Source: Erysipelotrichaceae bacterium (GTDB lineage: Bacteria; Bacillota_I; Bacilli_A; Erysipelotrichales; Erysipelotrichaceae). From it: a stretch of 64,000 nucleotides of DNA. Below, piece by piece: positions 1 through 8,124 of this stretch. The position numbers and the translations under genes are program-made. The notes under the pieces are model-generated. The model saw nothing but the letters and a program-made list of their open reading frames with translations, was not told the DNA's origin and did no database searches. The stretch is from positions 62,001 to 126,000 of the forward strand of contig JAFQZR010000018.1 in NCBI GenBank assembly GCA_017405785.1. Reading direction: 5' to 3'. Position 1 is the stretch's first letter. Every line of letters starts with the position of its first letter.

Positions 1-1
1 C

Positions 2-325
2 ATTCACAGCTACAGCGGTTCTGTTGAAATGGCCAGACTGTTTATAAAGGAAGGGTATTATCTTTCGTTTGGGGCCAGTTTACTGTTTGCGGATGCGAAA
101 AGGCCTAAGGAAGTGATTTCGCGGATACCTTTGGAAAGACTTCTGATTGAATCTGACTCGCCTTATCAGAGCCCGGTCAAGGGACATCGCCATGAACCGG
201 AGGATGTTGTTAATATCTATGAGGCTGTCAGCCGGATAAGAAATATCAGTGTTGAGGAACTGGCTGAAATTGTTGAATCATGCTTTAACAGGATATTTGA
301 AACATCTGATAAAGGCATTGGATAA
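2..325 (+). CDS. tatD: TatD family metal-dependent DNase, C-terminal part
   Basis: The gene enters from the left edge already in frame, so the N-terminus is missing. The first codons read IHSYSGS, matching the conserved H-x-[FY]-S-G-S motif of TatD amidohydrolase-fold nucleases. Further on come the LIESDSPY block, with the metal-site Asp, and a PVKGHRHEP stretch typical of the family C-terminus. TatD enzymes are cytosolic Mg-dependent 3'-5' exonucleases linked to DNA repair and turnover. The visible 107 residues are about 40% of the usual 255-265 aa. An ATG at 29 lies inside the domain and is not a real start. Confidence 0.88.
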   Translation: MHSYSGSVEMARLFIKEGYYLSFGASLLFADAKRPKEVISRIPLERLLIESDSPYQSPVKGHRHEPEDVVNIYEAVSRIRNISVEELAEIVESCFNRIFETSDKGIG

Positions 326-386
326 CCGTACGTGGTATTTTGTGTTATTATTGAATTAGCTATGACTGAAATCAAAGGAGAATAAT

Positions 387-1097
387 ATGAAACCAGAGAA
401 GAAAGCATCAGAAATGACCGTAAGAGAATTGGCTGCTTATATTGACTATTCTGTTCTGAAACCGGAGTTCACGGAAAAAGAGATCATAGAACTCACCAAG
501 GATGGAGCTGCCTTAGGATGTGCTACTATCTGTATAAATCCTGGATACATTGAATTATGCGAACCTTATGTCAGAGGTACAGATACGATGCTGTGCCCGG
601 TAACGGATTTTCCGTTTGGCACCAGCTCAACGGAAAGCCGTGTCGAACAGATACAGATGGTTGGCAGATATGACATCGTAAAGGAAATAGATATCGTGGC
701 TAACTTCGGCCTGATCCGTTCCGGTAAATATGAGGAAGTAACCGCTGACCTAAAAGCCTGTGCTGATGCAGCACATGCCTGCGGACATGAATTAAAAGTT
801 ATATTGGAGACAGATGCCTTAAACGAAGAACAGATCCGTCAGGGCTGTGAATGCGTTATCGCTGCCGGTGCTGACTTCATCAAGACTTCAACAGGTTTCC
901 TGACCGGTCATAACAATATCGGTGCTGCACCGGAAGTAATTGAAATTGTCATGGATCAGAATAAAGGCAGAGCCAAGATAAAGGGAAGCGGCTGCATCCG
1001 TACCCGTGAACATTTCCTGCAGCTGATTGACATGGGCATTGACAGGATGGGCATTGGCTATAAGTCTGTACCTGTTGTCTTGGATCTGAAGAGATAA
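387..1097 (+). CDS. deoC: Deoxyribose-phosphate aldolase
   Basis: Cleaves 2-deoxyribose-5-phosphate to glyceraldehyde-3-phosphate and acetaldehyde, the last step of deoxynucleoside salvage in the cytosol. The 236-residue protein is a class I TIM-barrel aldolase. The Schiff-base lysine is K166 in FIKTSTGF. The proton-relay residues are D102 in EIDIVANFG and K199 in KIKGSGCIRT, where family members usually read KASGGIRT. Length is normal (220-250 aa). AAAGGAG sits 9 nt before the ATG. It stands alone between tatD and a terminator. A nucleoside phosphorylase at 4.9 kb could belong to the same salvage route but is not co-transcribed. Confidence 0.93.
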   Translation: MKPEKKASEMTVRELAAYIDYSVLKPEFTEKEIIELTKDGAALGCATICINPGYIELCEPYVRGTDTMLCPVTDFPFGTSSTESRVEQIQMVGRYDIVKEIDIVANFGLIRSGKYEEVTADLKACADAAHACGHELKVILETDALNEEQIRQGCECVIAAGADFIKTSTGFLTGHNNIGAAPEVIEIVMDQNKGRAKIKGSGCIRTREHFLQLIDMGIDRMGIGYKSVPVVLDLKR

Positions 1098-1117
1098 GAA
1101 TAGAATAAGTGAAATGG

Positions 1118-1148
1118 AAGGATCGCTCAGTTGGACGATTCTTTTTTT
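1118..1148 (+). terminator. Rho-independent terminator after deoC
   Basis: Six-to-seven-bp stem (AGGATCG with CGATTCT, one G-U pair), 10-nt loop, then seven T. It ends deoC transcription before the sdpR promoter, whose -35 starts immediately after. Confidence 0.7.
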
Positions 1149-1149
1149 A

Positions 1150-1178
1150 TTGATAATTGATTTCGTAATGGGTATAAT
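1150..1178 (+). promoter_or_regulatory. Sigma-70 type promoter of the sdpR operon
   Basis: TTGATA (1150-1155), a 17-nt spacer and a perfect TATAAT (1173-1178), about 38 nt before the ATG of the ArsR-type regulator. Close to consensus, and directly followed by a palindrome that would cover the transcription start. Confidence 0.75.
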
Positions 1179-1202
1179 CTATTTAGATAATTTTCTAAAT
1201 AG
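1179..1202. promoter_or_regulatory. Palindromic operator for the SdpR-type repressor
   Basis: Perfect inverted repeat with 9-bp arms (CTATTTAGA and TCTAAATAG) around a 6-nt AT-rich centre, beginning right after the -10 box and ending 14 nt before the regulator ATG. Position and symmetry suit a dimeric winged-helix autorepressor that blocks its own promoter. Binding by the adjacent gene product is inferred. Confidence 0.65.
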
Positions 1203-1216
1203 CTTTTGGTGAAAGT

Positions 1217-1498
1217 ATGAAATACGGAGAAACGTTTAAGGCATTCAGTGATCCGGTAAGAAGAGAGATCCTGACCATGCTTAAGAAGGGAAGAATGTCT
1301 GCCGGTGACATCAGCAGTCATTTTGACATGACGCAGGCAACGATTTCATACCATCTTAAGCTGCTTAAGGAAGCTGATCTGGTGTATGAAGAAAGAGAAA
1401 AGAATTTCATATATTACACCCTTAACATATCGGTCATAGAAGAGGTAATGCTGTGGCTGGCAACATTGAAAGAGGCTGATGAACATGAAGAGATTTGA
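1217..1498 (+). CDS. sdpR: ArsR/SdpR family autorepressor
   Basis: A 93-residue winged-helix protein. FKAFSDPVRREIL (about 7-19) is the ArsR family opening helix. The recognition region is ISSHFDMTQATISYHLKLL (about 32-50), with the wing near EREKNFIYYTL. No metal-binding Cys set is visible, so it fits the SdpR-like branch rather than a metal sensor. In Bacillus SdpR represses its own operon and is titrated to the membrane by SdpI, and here the next gene is an SdpI homologue. The stop overlaps the sdpI start by 14 nt, indicating translational coupling. The palindrome at the promoter supports autorepression. Confidence 0.85.
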   Translation: MKYGETFKAFSDPVRREILTMLKKGRMSAGDISSHFDMTQATISYHLKLLKEADLVYEEREKNFIYYTLNISVIEEVMLWLATLKEADEHEEI

Positions 1499-2132
1499 GA
1501 AAAAGAAATGGGTCATAATTCTTACATTACTGGTGACCTTAAGCCCGCTGTTTGTCGGATTGATTCTCTGGAACAAACTTCCCACTGAGATACCTACACA
1601 TTACGGTATTACCGGAGAACCTGACGGGTACAGTTCCAAAGCCATGACAGTCTTCGGCCTGGCACCGTTAATGCTGCGGTTTCAGTTATTGATCCTATAT
1701 GTTCTGGGAAAGGAACCTAAAACGGCCAATCTCAGCAAAAAGGTTATAAACCTTGTCATATGGATCATCCCGGTACTGTCCCTGAACAACTGTCTGATGG
1801 TATACGGTAAGGCACTTAATCTGCCGATATCAATCAGTAAGTTTACGGTTCTGTTGCTGGGGCTGTTATTCATGTTCATTGGTAACTATCTGCCTAAGAC
1901 CCGACAGAACCATACAGTGGGAATCAGGCTGCCTTGGACTTTGAAGAGTGCGGATAACTGGAACAAGGTTAACCGCTTAAGCGGATATCTGTGGGTGATC
2001 ACAGGTGCGCTCATGTGCATATCGGTGCTGTTTAATGAAACTGTCATGTGGATCATTACGCTGGTACTGTTTATCATTTCCGGTGCTGTACCGACAGTTT
2101 ACTCATATCAGTTATCAAAGAAGGAGAAATAG
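1485..2132 (+). CDS. sdpI: SdpI-like membrane immunity/signal protein
   Basis: About 215 residues with several membrane helices. The N-terminal DUF1648 half carries WNKLPTEIPTHYGITGEPDG. The C-terminal half carries the SdpI signature GNYLPKTRQNHTVGIRLPW followed by NWNKVNRLSG. In Bacillus subtilis SdpI protects against the SdpC toxin and sequesters SdpR. I chose the ATG at 1485 because AGAGG lies 9 nt upstream; an ATG at 1479 is possible but only 3 nt from that site. No SdpABC toxin genes are nearby, so this may be orphan immunity or a stress-sensing pair. Confidence 0.85.
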   Translation: MKRFEKKKWVIILTLLVTLSPLFVGLILWNKLPTEIPTHYGITGEPDGYSSKAMTVFGLAPLMLRFQLLILYVLGKEPKTANLSKKVINLVIWIIPVLSLNNCLMVYGKALNLPISISKFTVLLLGLLFMFIGNYLPKTRQNHTVGIRLPWTLKSADNWNKVNRLSGYLWVITGALMCISVLFNETVMWIITLVLFIISGAVPTVYSYQLSKKEK

Positions 2133-2135
2133 GTT

Positions 2136-3053
2136 ATGAAAAGTGAAAAGATCGTTATAGGAAAAGAATATCCCTTAAACGGATTACTGACTTTACCTGA
2201 CAATACAGAGGAAAAAGTACCGGCAGTTGTGCTGGTACACGGATCAGGTGCCAGCAACATGGATGAAAAGGTCATGAAACTGACACCGTTTAAGGATCTG
2301 GCTGAAGGTTTGGCCGAAAAGGGCATAGCTTCTGTCAGATATGATAAGAGAACTTATGCTCACGGCATGAAAATGGTGAAACAGAAGGACATGACTGCAA
2401 AGGAAGAAACCATTGAAGATGCGATAATGGCCGCTGATCTGCTGAGAAACGATGAACGCATAGATCAAGACAGGATCTTCATCATCGGTCACAGCATGGG
2501 AGCCATGCTGGCTCCGAGAATTGACGCTGAAGGAGGTAACTTCAGGGGTCTGATACTGATGGCAGGCACACCTTTAAGGATGGAAGACATTGTATTAAGG
2601 CAGTTGAAACAGGCAGGAAACAGTAATTCTCTGATGAAGTGGATCGTTAATCTGGAATACAAGATATTTGCCAGAAAGTTTGACGGTTTATATGATATGA
2701 GCGATGCTGAAGCCGTCAGGAAAAAGTATGCCGGTAATGTCAGCCTGTATTATTTCAAGGAAATGGGTTTAAAGACAGCGGATCAGTATCTGCTGGAAAA
2801 CAATAAACCTGCACTGATCATGCAGGGAGGCATGGATTTTCAGGTGCTGGCTGATGAGGATTTCCGGAAGTTTAAAGAAGTACTGGCAGACAGAGAGAAC
2901 ACTGAATACAGATTCTATCCGGAACTGAATCACTGCTTTGTCAAAGGCATATACAATGACATCCTGAAGGCTTCCAAGGAATACAGTGTTGAGCAGCATA
3001 TTCCGGAAGAAGTGATCCGGAATATCGCTGATTTCATTAATAAGAACAGATAG
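2136..3053 (+). CDS. Alpha/beta hydrolase (serine esterase-like)
   Basis: A 305-residue cytosolic alpha/beta hydrolase starting 3 nt after sdpI, in the same operon. The oxyanion loop is VLVHGSGASN near residue 34. The nucleophile elbow is GHSMG with Ser120, the acid Asp234 in GGMDF, and His266 in LNHCF, so the triad is complete. The fold is of the dienelactone hydrolase/YqiA-like acyl hydrolase kind. There is no signal peptide. The substrate is unknown. Co-transcription with SdpR/SdpI suggests a role in the same response, which is inference only. Confidence 0.82.
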   Translation: MKSEKIVIGKEYPLNGLLTLPDNTEEKVPAVVLVHGSGASNMDEKVMKLTPFKDLAEGLAEKGIASVRYDKRTYAHGMKMVKQKDMTAKEETIEDAIMAADLLRNDERIDQDRIFIIGHSMGAMLAPRIDAEGGNFRGLILMAGTPLRMEDIVLRQLKQAGNSNSLMKWIVNLEYKIFARKFDGLYDMSDAEAVRKKYAGNVSLYYFKEMGLKTADQYLLENNKPALIMQGGMDFQVLADEDFRKFKEVLADRENTEYRFYPELNHCFVKGIYNDILKASKEYSVEQHIPEEVIRNIADFINKNR

Positions 3054-3082
3054 AAACTGCGGATTGATTTCTGCAGTTTTTT
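3054..3082 (+). terminator. Rho-independent terminator of the sdpRI-hydrolase operon
   Basis: AAACTGC and GCAGTTT arms around a 12-nt loop, followed by a T run, immediately after the hydrolase stop codon. Confidence 0.75.
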
Positions 3083-3153
3083 ATAGCTATTTCAGGGAAA
3101 TACATAAATTGAAACTATATGATAGAATAATAATGAAAGGCAGGTAAAACAAT

Positions 3154-4140
3154 ATGAAACTTGGTATTGCCGGAGCAGGGATGATCGTTAACGATCTGCT
3201 GCAGTTTGTCCATGACACTGAAATAGAATTAATGGCCATATGTGCCACAAAGAGAAATGTTGAACATCTGAGCCAGCTGGCCAGTGAACATGGCTTTAAG
3301 GAGTATTACACAGATTACGATGAAATGCTTGAAAAGGCAGATATAGATACGGTATACGTTGCTGTACCAAACTACCTGCATTACCGCTATGGCTTAAAGG
3401 CTTTACAGGCAGGCAAGAATGTCATCATGGAAAAACCTTTTACTTCCAATGGCAGACAGGCTGAAAAACTGTTTTCTCTGGCTCAGGAAAAGGGCCTTGT
3501 TCTGATTGAGGCAATAACCACGCTCTATATGCCTACCTACTGGCAGATCAGAGATAACCTGGATAAACTGGGTGATCTGAAGATCGTTACAGTCAACTTT
3601 ACCCAGTATTCATCTAAATACGAGGCTTTCAAGGGAGGAGTCATAAGACCGGCCTTTGATGTCAGGCAGTCAGGCGGCTGCATGATGGACCTTAATGTCT
3701 ATAACATCCACTTTGTGGTTGGCTTGTTTGGCAGACCTGAAGAGGTCAGCTACCGGGCTCATTTTGAAAGAGACGTTGATACTTCAGGCATTATAACCAT
3801 GAAATATCCAGGCTTCAATGCAACCTTAATAGCTGCCAAGGACTGTGCCAGCCCGTATATATCTGCATTACAGGGAGATAAAGGGTGCATATTCTTTGAC
3901 GGACCGCCTAACTTCCTTAACGGTTTTGATTTGAAAGAGCTCAGAAGTGAACCTGTGCATTTTGAAAGAGAGAACAGACACCGCATGAGCTATGAATTCG
4001 AGAAGTTTACTGAGATCATTGATAATAAGGATCTGGCCTTTACCCGGGATAAGATGAAGGAAACCTTAGATGTGATGTGGGTTATTGATGAAGCCAAGAA
4101 ATCAGCCGGCATCGTATTTGAGGATGATGCCGTACTATGA
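3154..4140 (+). CDS. Gfo/Idh/MocA family NAD(P)-dependent oxidoreductase
   Basis: A 328-residue protein with an N-terminal Rossmann fold (GIAGAGMI, residues 4-11) and the family motif EKPFTSN (93-99), whose lysine is part of the catalytic site. The C-terminal alpha/beta domain binds the sugar or inositol-like substrate. The DVRQSGGCMMDLNVYNIH block matches the substrate-binding GGxxxDxxxH element. Family members oxidise or reduce sugars, inositols or amino sugars; the exact substrate cannot be told. The stop overlaps the next start by 4 nt (ATGA), so it is translationally coupled to the HAD phosphatase and nucleoside phosphorylase that follow. Confidence 0.88.
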   Translation: MKLGIAGAGMIVNDLLQFVHDTEIELMAICATKRNVEHLSQLASEHGFKEYYTDYDEMLEKADIDTVYVAVPNYLHYRYGLKALQAGKNVIMEKPFTSNGRQAEKLFSLAQEKGLVLIEAITTLYMPTYWQIRDNLDKLGDLKIVTVNFTQYSSKYEAFKGGVIRPAFDVRQSGGCMMDLNVYNIHFVVGLFGRPEEVSYRAHFERDVDTSGIITMKYPGFNATLIAAKDCASPYISALQGDKGCIFFDGPPNFLNGFDLKELRSEPVHFERENRHRMSYEFEKFTEIIDNKDLAFTRDKMKETLDVMWVIDEAKKSAGIVFEDDAVL

Positions 4141-4910
4141 TAAAAATACTGTTTTCTGATTTTGATGAGACCATGTATCTGCATGTCCCGGAAGGTGACT
4201 ATGTTCCTGAGGAGAATCTGAGTGCCTTAAAAAAGCTTAGAGAATCAGGATGTCACTTCGTGATTTCCACCGGCAGACCGCAGGGTGTTTTTCTGCAGCT
4301 GTCTGAAGGATATCATCTGGGTAATGACTACATGTGTGCCAACGGATCCATAAGTGTCTATGATGACGGCACCAGAAAAGTGCGTCTGATGGATTCCGGC
4401 AAGGTCAGAACAGTGTTTGAAACCGTTGTGGAATACATAGAACCGGTTAAGTTCTGTTATTACACTGATGACGGAAAAACATATCTGTATCAAAACAGAG
4501 AACGGTTTCTGGAAACATTTGAGGAAAGTGAAGGTCATATAAGCAGTGTTACTCTGATAACGAAGACACCGGATGATCTTGATCTGGCTGAAAAAGCCAT
4601 TAAGGAGCGCATGGGTGATACCGTGACCTTCTCACCGCCTGAAGCGATACTGGTTGACATTACGGAAGCCGGTGTCAATAAGGGCAATACGATAAGAGAA
4701 TTCTGCCGCCATTACGGCATTGATAAATCCCAGACAGCGGGAATCGGAGATGGCCGTAACGATCTGGCCATCTTTGAGGCTGTTGATCTGAAGTTTGCGA
4801 TGAATAACGGCAGTGAGATACTGAAACAGGCAGCGGATTACTGTGTTGATTCAGTCAGTGAAGCCATTGAGATTATCATGGCCATCAACGAAAGGGAGAA
4901 AGCATTATGA
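4137..4910 (+). CDS. HAD superfamily Cof-type phosphatase
   Basis: 257 residues. Motif I is DFDET (nucleophile D8, acid/base D10). The GIGDGRNDLAIFE block near residue 200 is motif IV, and its form together with the large cap domain places it in the Cof/YidA type IIB group. These enzymes dephosphorylate sugar phosphates, nucleotides or cofactor intermediates. It overlaps both neighbours by 4 nt (ATGA), so the three proteins are made together, perhaps as steps of one sugar or nucleoside salvage path. Confidence 0.87.
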   Translation: MIKILFSDFDETMYLHVPEGDYVPEENLSALKKLRESGCHFVISTGRPQGVFLQLSEGYHLGNDYMCANGSISVYDDGTRKVRLMDSGKVRTVFETVVEYIEPVKFCYYTDDGKTYLYQNRERFLETFEESEGHISSVTLITKTPDDLDLAEKAIKERMGDTVTFSPPEAILVDITEAGVNKGNTIREFCRHYGIDKSQTAGIGDGRNDLAIFEAVDLKFAMNNGSEILKQAADYCVDSVSEAIEIIMAINEREKAL

Positions 4911-5680
4911 TTACAGAGACATTTGATAATAAAAGCCGGCCGCTGATCTCACCGCAGCAGGCTATCAGACCGCAGGATCTGGAATTGGCCTGTAATTACA
5001 GCATCAAGGTCTGTATCGTGACTTTTTCCTATAAGCTGATAAAAGCGCTGCTGGAAGATGAAATAATAGAGATAATTGATGAAAGACTGAAAATAGGTTC
5101 AGCGGCAGCTCAGAATCCAATATACAGAGTAAAGGATACGGAAATCGGAGTGATACTGTGCGGCATTGGTGCACCAATGGCGGCAGCACTGGTTGAAGAG
5201 TTAAGAGTGCTGTTTGACTGCCGCAAGTTTATTTTCTTTGGTTCCTGCGGGGCTCTGGTGGATATTGCGGAAAGCAGGATCGTGATTCCTTATGAAGCCT
5301 ACAGAGACGAGGGAACCAGCTATCACTATGCTAAGGCTGCCGACTTCATCACCGTAAAGAATGCCGAGAAAATAGCAGACATAATGGATGAGATCGATGT
5401 CGGCTATGTGGTAGGCAAGACCTGGACTACGGATGCCTTCTACCGTGAAACAGAAGAAAACAAGAATAAAAGAGTGGCTCAGGGCTGTATCTGTGTGGAA
5501 ATGGAATGCAGCCGGTTACAGGCAGTATGTGACTTCTACGATTTGGAACTGTATCAGTTTGTTTATGCGGCTGATTCCCTGGATACTACCTGGTGCCGCA
5601 GAATATTGGGAAACATGGAAATGGATGCCCGTCTGAAATACTTTTATGTGGCCTGGGAGATTGCCAAAAGAGTTATTTGA
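4907..5680 (+). CDS. Nucleoside phosphorylase (PNP/UDP family)
   Basis: 257 residues of the trimeric/hexameric purine-uridine phosphorylase family. The glycine-rich phosphate-loop segment is CGIGAPMAAALVEEL, followed by FFGSCGALV. The nucleoside-binding VEMECSRLQAV block carries the E-M-E triplet that contacts ribose. AADSLD near the end supplies the catalytic Asp position. It would split nucleosides to base and (deoxy)ribose-1-phosphate. The first ~30 residues form an extension that does not resemble the core. Purine versus pyrimidine preference is not decidable here. Coupled by ATGA to the phosphatase upstream. Confidence 0.85.
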   Translation: MITETFDNKSRPLISPQQAIRPQDLELACNYSIKVCIVTFSYKLIKALLEDEIIEIIDERLKIGSAAAQNPIYRVKDTEIGVILCGIGAPMAAALVEELRVLFDCRKFIFFGSCGALVDIAESRIVIPYEAYRDEGTSYHYAKAADFITVKNAEKIADIMDEIDVGYVVGKTWTTDAFYRETEENKNKRVAQGCICVEMECSRLQAVCDFYDLELYQFVYAADSLDTTWCRRILGNMEMDARLKYFYVAWEIAKRVI

Positions 5681-5723
5681 TGTTATATTGAAATTACTAG
5701 AAAAAAAATCAAGTAAATAAGGT

Positions 5724-6200
5724 ATGGAACTGGAATTCAGAAAGGCGACATTACGGGATCTGCAGCAATTGCTCGATATCAGGATCGAGGCTTTAAGAGC
5801 GGCCAATGATCTGGATGAAACAGCTGACATGTCGGCAGTGGAAAAGGAAATAGAACGCTATTATACAGAAGCCCTGCCGAAAGGACAGCACGATGCTTTC
5901 CTCATTTACAGCGGTGAAGAGCTTATTGGCTGCGGCAATGTCAGCTATTATGAAGTCATGCCGACATACTGTCATCCAAGCGGCAGAAAAGCTTACATTT
6001 CCAACATGTATGTCAAGCCGGCTTACCGCCGACAGGGTATTGCCAGAGAAATGCTGAATGTATTGATTGAGACAATACAGAAAAAGGGTGACTATTCCAT
6101 TACTCTGGAAGCTACTGAAATGGGCAGGCCGTTATATCAGAATTACGGTTTCATTCCGCTTCCTGATGAAATGGAACTGCCGGAAAACAGGGATAAGTAA
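5724..6200 (+). CDS. GNAT family N-acetyltransferase
   Basis: 158 residues, a typical single-domain GNAT. The acetyl-CoA pyrophosphate-binding motif A is NMYVKPAYRRQGIAREML (about 93-110), with the R-x-x-G-x-A signature, followed by the ITLEATEMGRPLYQNYGF motif B region. The acceptor is unknown. It begins 43 nt after the phosphorylase and has only a weak ribosome site. A small YolD-like gene follows after one base, suggesting joint expression. Confidence 0.85.
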   Translation: MELEFRKATLRDLQQLLDIRIEALRAANDLDETADMSAVEKEIERYYTEALPKGQHDAFLIYSGEELIGCGNVSYYEVMPTYCHPSGRKAYISNMYVKPAYRRQGIAREMLNVLIETIQKKGDYSITLEATEMGRPLYQNYGFIPLPDEMELPENRDK

Positions 6201-6201
6201 G

Positions 6202-6585
6202 ATGGGCAAATACGATGATATAATCCATCATGAATATAAGGGCATTGAGGGCAGGATACCCATGAGCAATTCCCAGAGAGCAGCGCAGTTTGCGCCTTTT
6301 GCGGCATTAACCGGTTACGGTGACATGATTGAAGCCAGCAACCAGGTCTATCAGGATAAAAAGGAATTATCGGAAGATGAACTGGCTGAACTGAATGCCT
6401 GTTTCGGCGTCCTGAAGAAAAACGATATAGTTAAGGCCGTATATTTTGACAAAGGCTATTACAGAGAACTGACGGGAAAGGTAACCCGCATAGATACATA
6501 TGAAAAGACCATCAGGATCGATGATATCATGATAAGATTTATGAACCTGAGGTCTCTGGAAATCATAGAAGTAATGAACGGATGA
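6202..6585 (+). CDS. YolD-like small protein
   Basis: 127 residues from the ATG at 6202, one base after the GNAT stop; an upstream in-frame ATG would run through that gene. The SNQRAAQFAPFAALTGYGDM-like block (here SNSQRAAQFAPFAALTGYGD) is the hallmark of a YolD-like family common in Firmicutes, often beside Y-family DNA polymerases. No polymerase lies next to it here. The C-terminal half is beta-rich (VYFDKGYYRELTGKVTRIDT) and resembles the small RNA-binding-like fold predicted for YolD proteins. Function unknown; a link to SOS mutagenesis is a family association only. Confidence 0.72.
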   Translation: MGKYDDIIHHEYKGIEGRIPMSNSQRAAQFAPFAALTGYGDMIEASNQVYQDKKELSEDELAELNACFGVLKKNDIVKAVYFDKGYYRELTGKVTRIDTYEKTIRIDDIMIRFMNLRSLEIIEVMNG

Positions 6586-6608
6586 ATATCCGTTAAAGAG
6601 GTTTGTTT

Positions 6609-8033
6609 ATGAAAAGAGAAAAACCACAAGGCCGTGTAGGCAGGGCAGAAGCCTGGAAGTATGCCATCGGCATCTTCGGCCAGAATCTTTCCTGCGCACT
6701 GATGATGAACTGGTTCTTTGTCTTCTGTACGGACGTTCTGTACATTGAAGGCAAGGTTATCGGTATCGTTCTGGGAATTGCCCGTATATGGGACGGTGTC
6801 AATGACCCGTTAATGGGTACACTGATTGACCGCCATACCTTCAAAAACGGTGATAAGTTCCGTCCGTTCTTAAGAATAACACCAATCATTACAGGCATAC
6901 TGGTGATTCTGCTGTTTACGGACTGGGGATTCAAGGGAGACATTCCGAAAGCGATATATGTACTGATACTGTATCTTCTTTATGACATGGTCTTCACTGT
7001 TCAGGATGTCAGCATGTGGTCAATGACATCAGTCATGACGGACATTCCGGAAGAAAGAGAAAAGCTGTCACAGATGGGACGCATTCTGGCTGCCATCGGT
7101 TTCGGGGTTGTCGGTGTTTTCCCGACCATTATGGATATCTTAAGAGGAAACGGCATTTCCACGCAGTCAATCTATTTCGGAGCAGCTGTTCTGTTTGGCT
7201 TTGGAGGGATGATCATCAGTATTCTCTCGGCTTCAGCCAAGGAAAGGATCCATGTCACTGAAGAGACAAAGACCGAATCATTTAAGGATAACCTGAAAAT
7301 GTTATTTGGCAATAAGATCGTCATGCTGGTACTGCTGGGCAATGTTCTTAACGGATTGTCACTGACGGTACCGGGAGCCTATTTCTTTGAACACAGTGTC
7401 AAGGCTACCCTGTTTGGCAAGGAGATCGGCGGTCTGACGGTCATGACGATCATCTATGCTGCAGCTTATGCTGCCTCGGGAATAGGCATGTTCTTTGTTA
7501 CAGGATTATCCAAGAAACTGGGAGGTATGCGCAATGTACTGATCTGGGCCAATGTGGTAGCGGTAGTTACCAGAGTAATAGCCTTCTTTGTCGGTTATCA
7601 GGGCAACAGGATATGGATCTGCATGATCCTGTTTGCGATCGGCAGTATTCCGGGCCAGATGTATGGCATTGCCAGAACGGCTTTATGGGGAGATTCCATC
7701 GACTATATGGAATGGAAGACAGGCAAGCGTGCGGAAGCCATAACTTTTGCGGCACAGACTTTCTGTGATAAGATTTCAACGGCCTTGAATACTGTCATAG
7801 CAGGATTCATATTAAGCTGGCTGGAATACGATGCAGAAGCCATTGAGGCCGGAGCTACAGTATCTGCCAAATTCCAGCAGTGGATCTGGCCATTGTTTAT
7901 CATCGGTCCGGCTATAGGTGCGGCATTGTATATCATTCCGCTGTTATTTATAAACTATCCTGCATCTCTTAAGGATCAGGTTACTGAAGACTTAAGGGAA
8001 AGAAGAAAAAATACCGGAGAATTGACAGAGTAA
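6609..8033 (+). CDS. GPH family sugar:cation symporter (MelB-like MFS)
   Basis: About 474 residues and 12 predicted membrane helices. The early GIARIWDGVNDPLMGTLIDR stretch is the glycoside-pentoside-hexuronide symporter signature, including the cation-site Asp pair of MelB relatives (D in WDGVNDP). The RTALWGDSIDYMEWKTGKRAEA segment is the second conserved GPH motif. It would import a glycoside or hexuronide with Na+ or H+. AAAGAGG lies 7 nt before the ATG at 6609; a TTG two codons earlier is not needed. It is monocistronic with its own terminator, so the substrate cannot be read from neighbours. Confidence 0.88.
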   Translation: MKREKPQGRVGRAEAWKYAIGIFGQNLSCALMMNWFFVFCTDVLYIEGKVIGIVLGIARIWDGVNDPLMGTLIDRHTFKNGDKFRPFLRITPIITGILVILLFTDWGFKGDIPKAIYVLILYLLYDMVFTVQDVSMWSMTSVMTDIPEEREKLSQMGRILAAIGFGVVGVFPTIMDILRGNGISTQSIYFGAAVLFGFGGMIISILSASAKERIHVTEETKTESFKDNLKMLFGNKIVMLVLLGNVLNGLSLTVPGAYFFEHSVKATLFGKEIGGLTVMTIIYAAAYAASGIGMFFVTGLSKKLGGMRNVLIWANVVAVVTRVIAFFVGYQGNRIWICMILFAIGSIPGQMYGIARTALWGDSIDYMEWKTGKRAEAITFAAQTFCDKISTALNTVIAGFILSWLEYDAEAIEAGATVSAKFQQWIWPLFIIGPAIGAALYIIPLLFINYPASLKDQVTEDLRERRKNTGELTE

Positions 8034-8054
8034 TCATGGATTACTCTTTTTTTT
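8028..8054 (+). terminator. Rho-independent terminator after the GPH symporter
   Basis: Perfect 8-bp stem (GAGTAATC / GATTACTC), 3-nt loop, then eight T. The left arm includes the stop codon region. Confidence 0.85.
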
Positions 8055-8065
8055 ATGTTTACTTG

Positions 8066-8093
8066 TTGAATAAATCCGTCATTTGTTTACAAT
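8066..8093 (+). promoter_or_regulatory. Predicted promoter of mntP
   Basis: TTGAAT (8066-8071), 16-nt spacer, TACAAT (8088-8093), about 31 nt before the ATG. The leader is too short to hold a yybP-ykoY manganese riboswitch, which often controls mntP elsewhere. Confidence 0.5.
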
Positions 8094-8124
8094 AGTAAGA
8101 GTGAAAGTGAACAGGTAAAGGTTA

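Noticed and set aside
8054-8124. yybP-ykoY manganese riboswitch before mntP
   Set aside because: The 70-nt gap holds a promoter and short leader only; too short for the aptamer.
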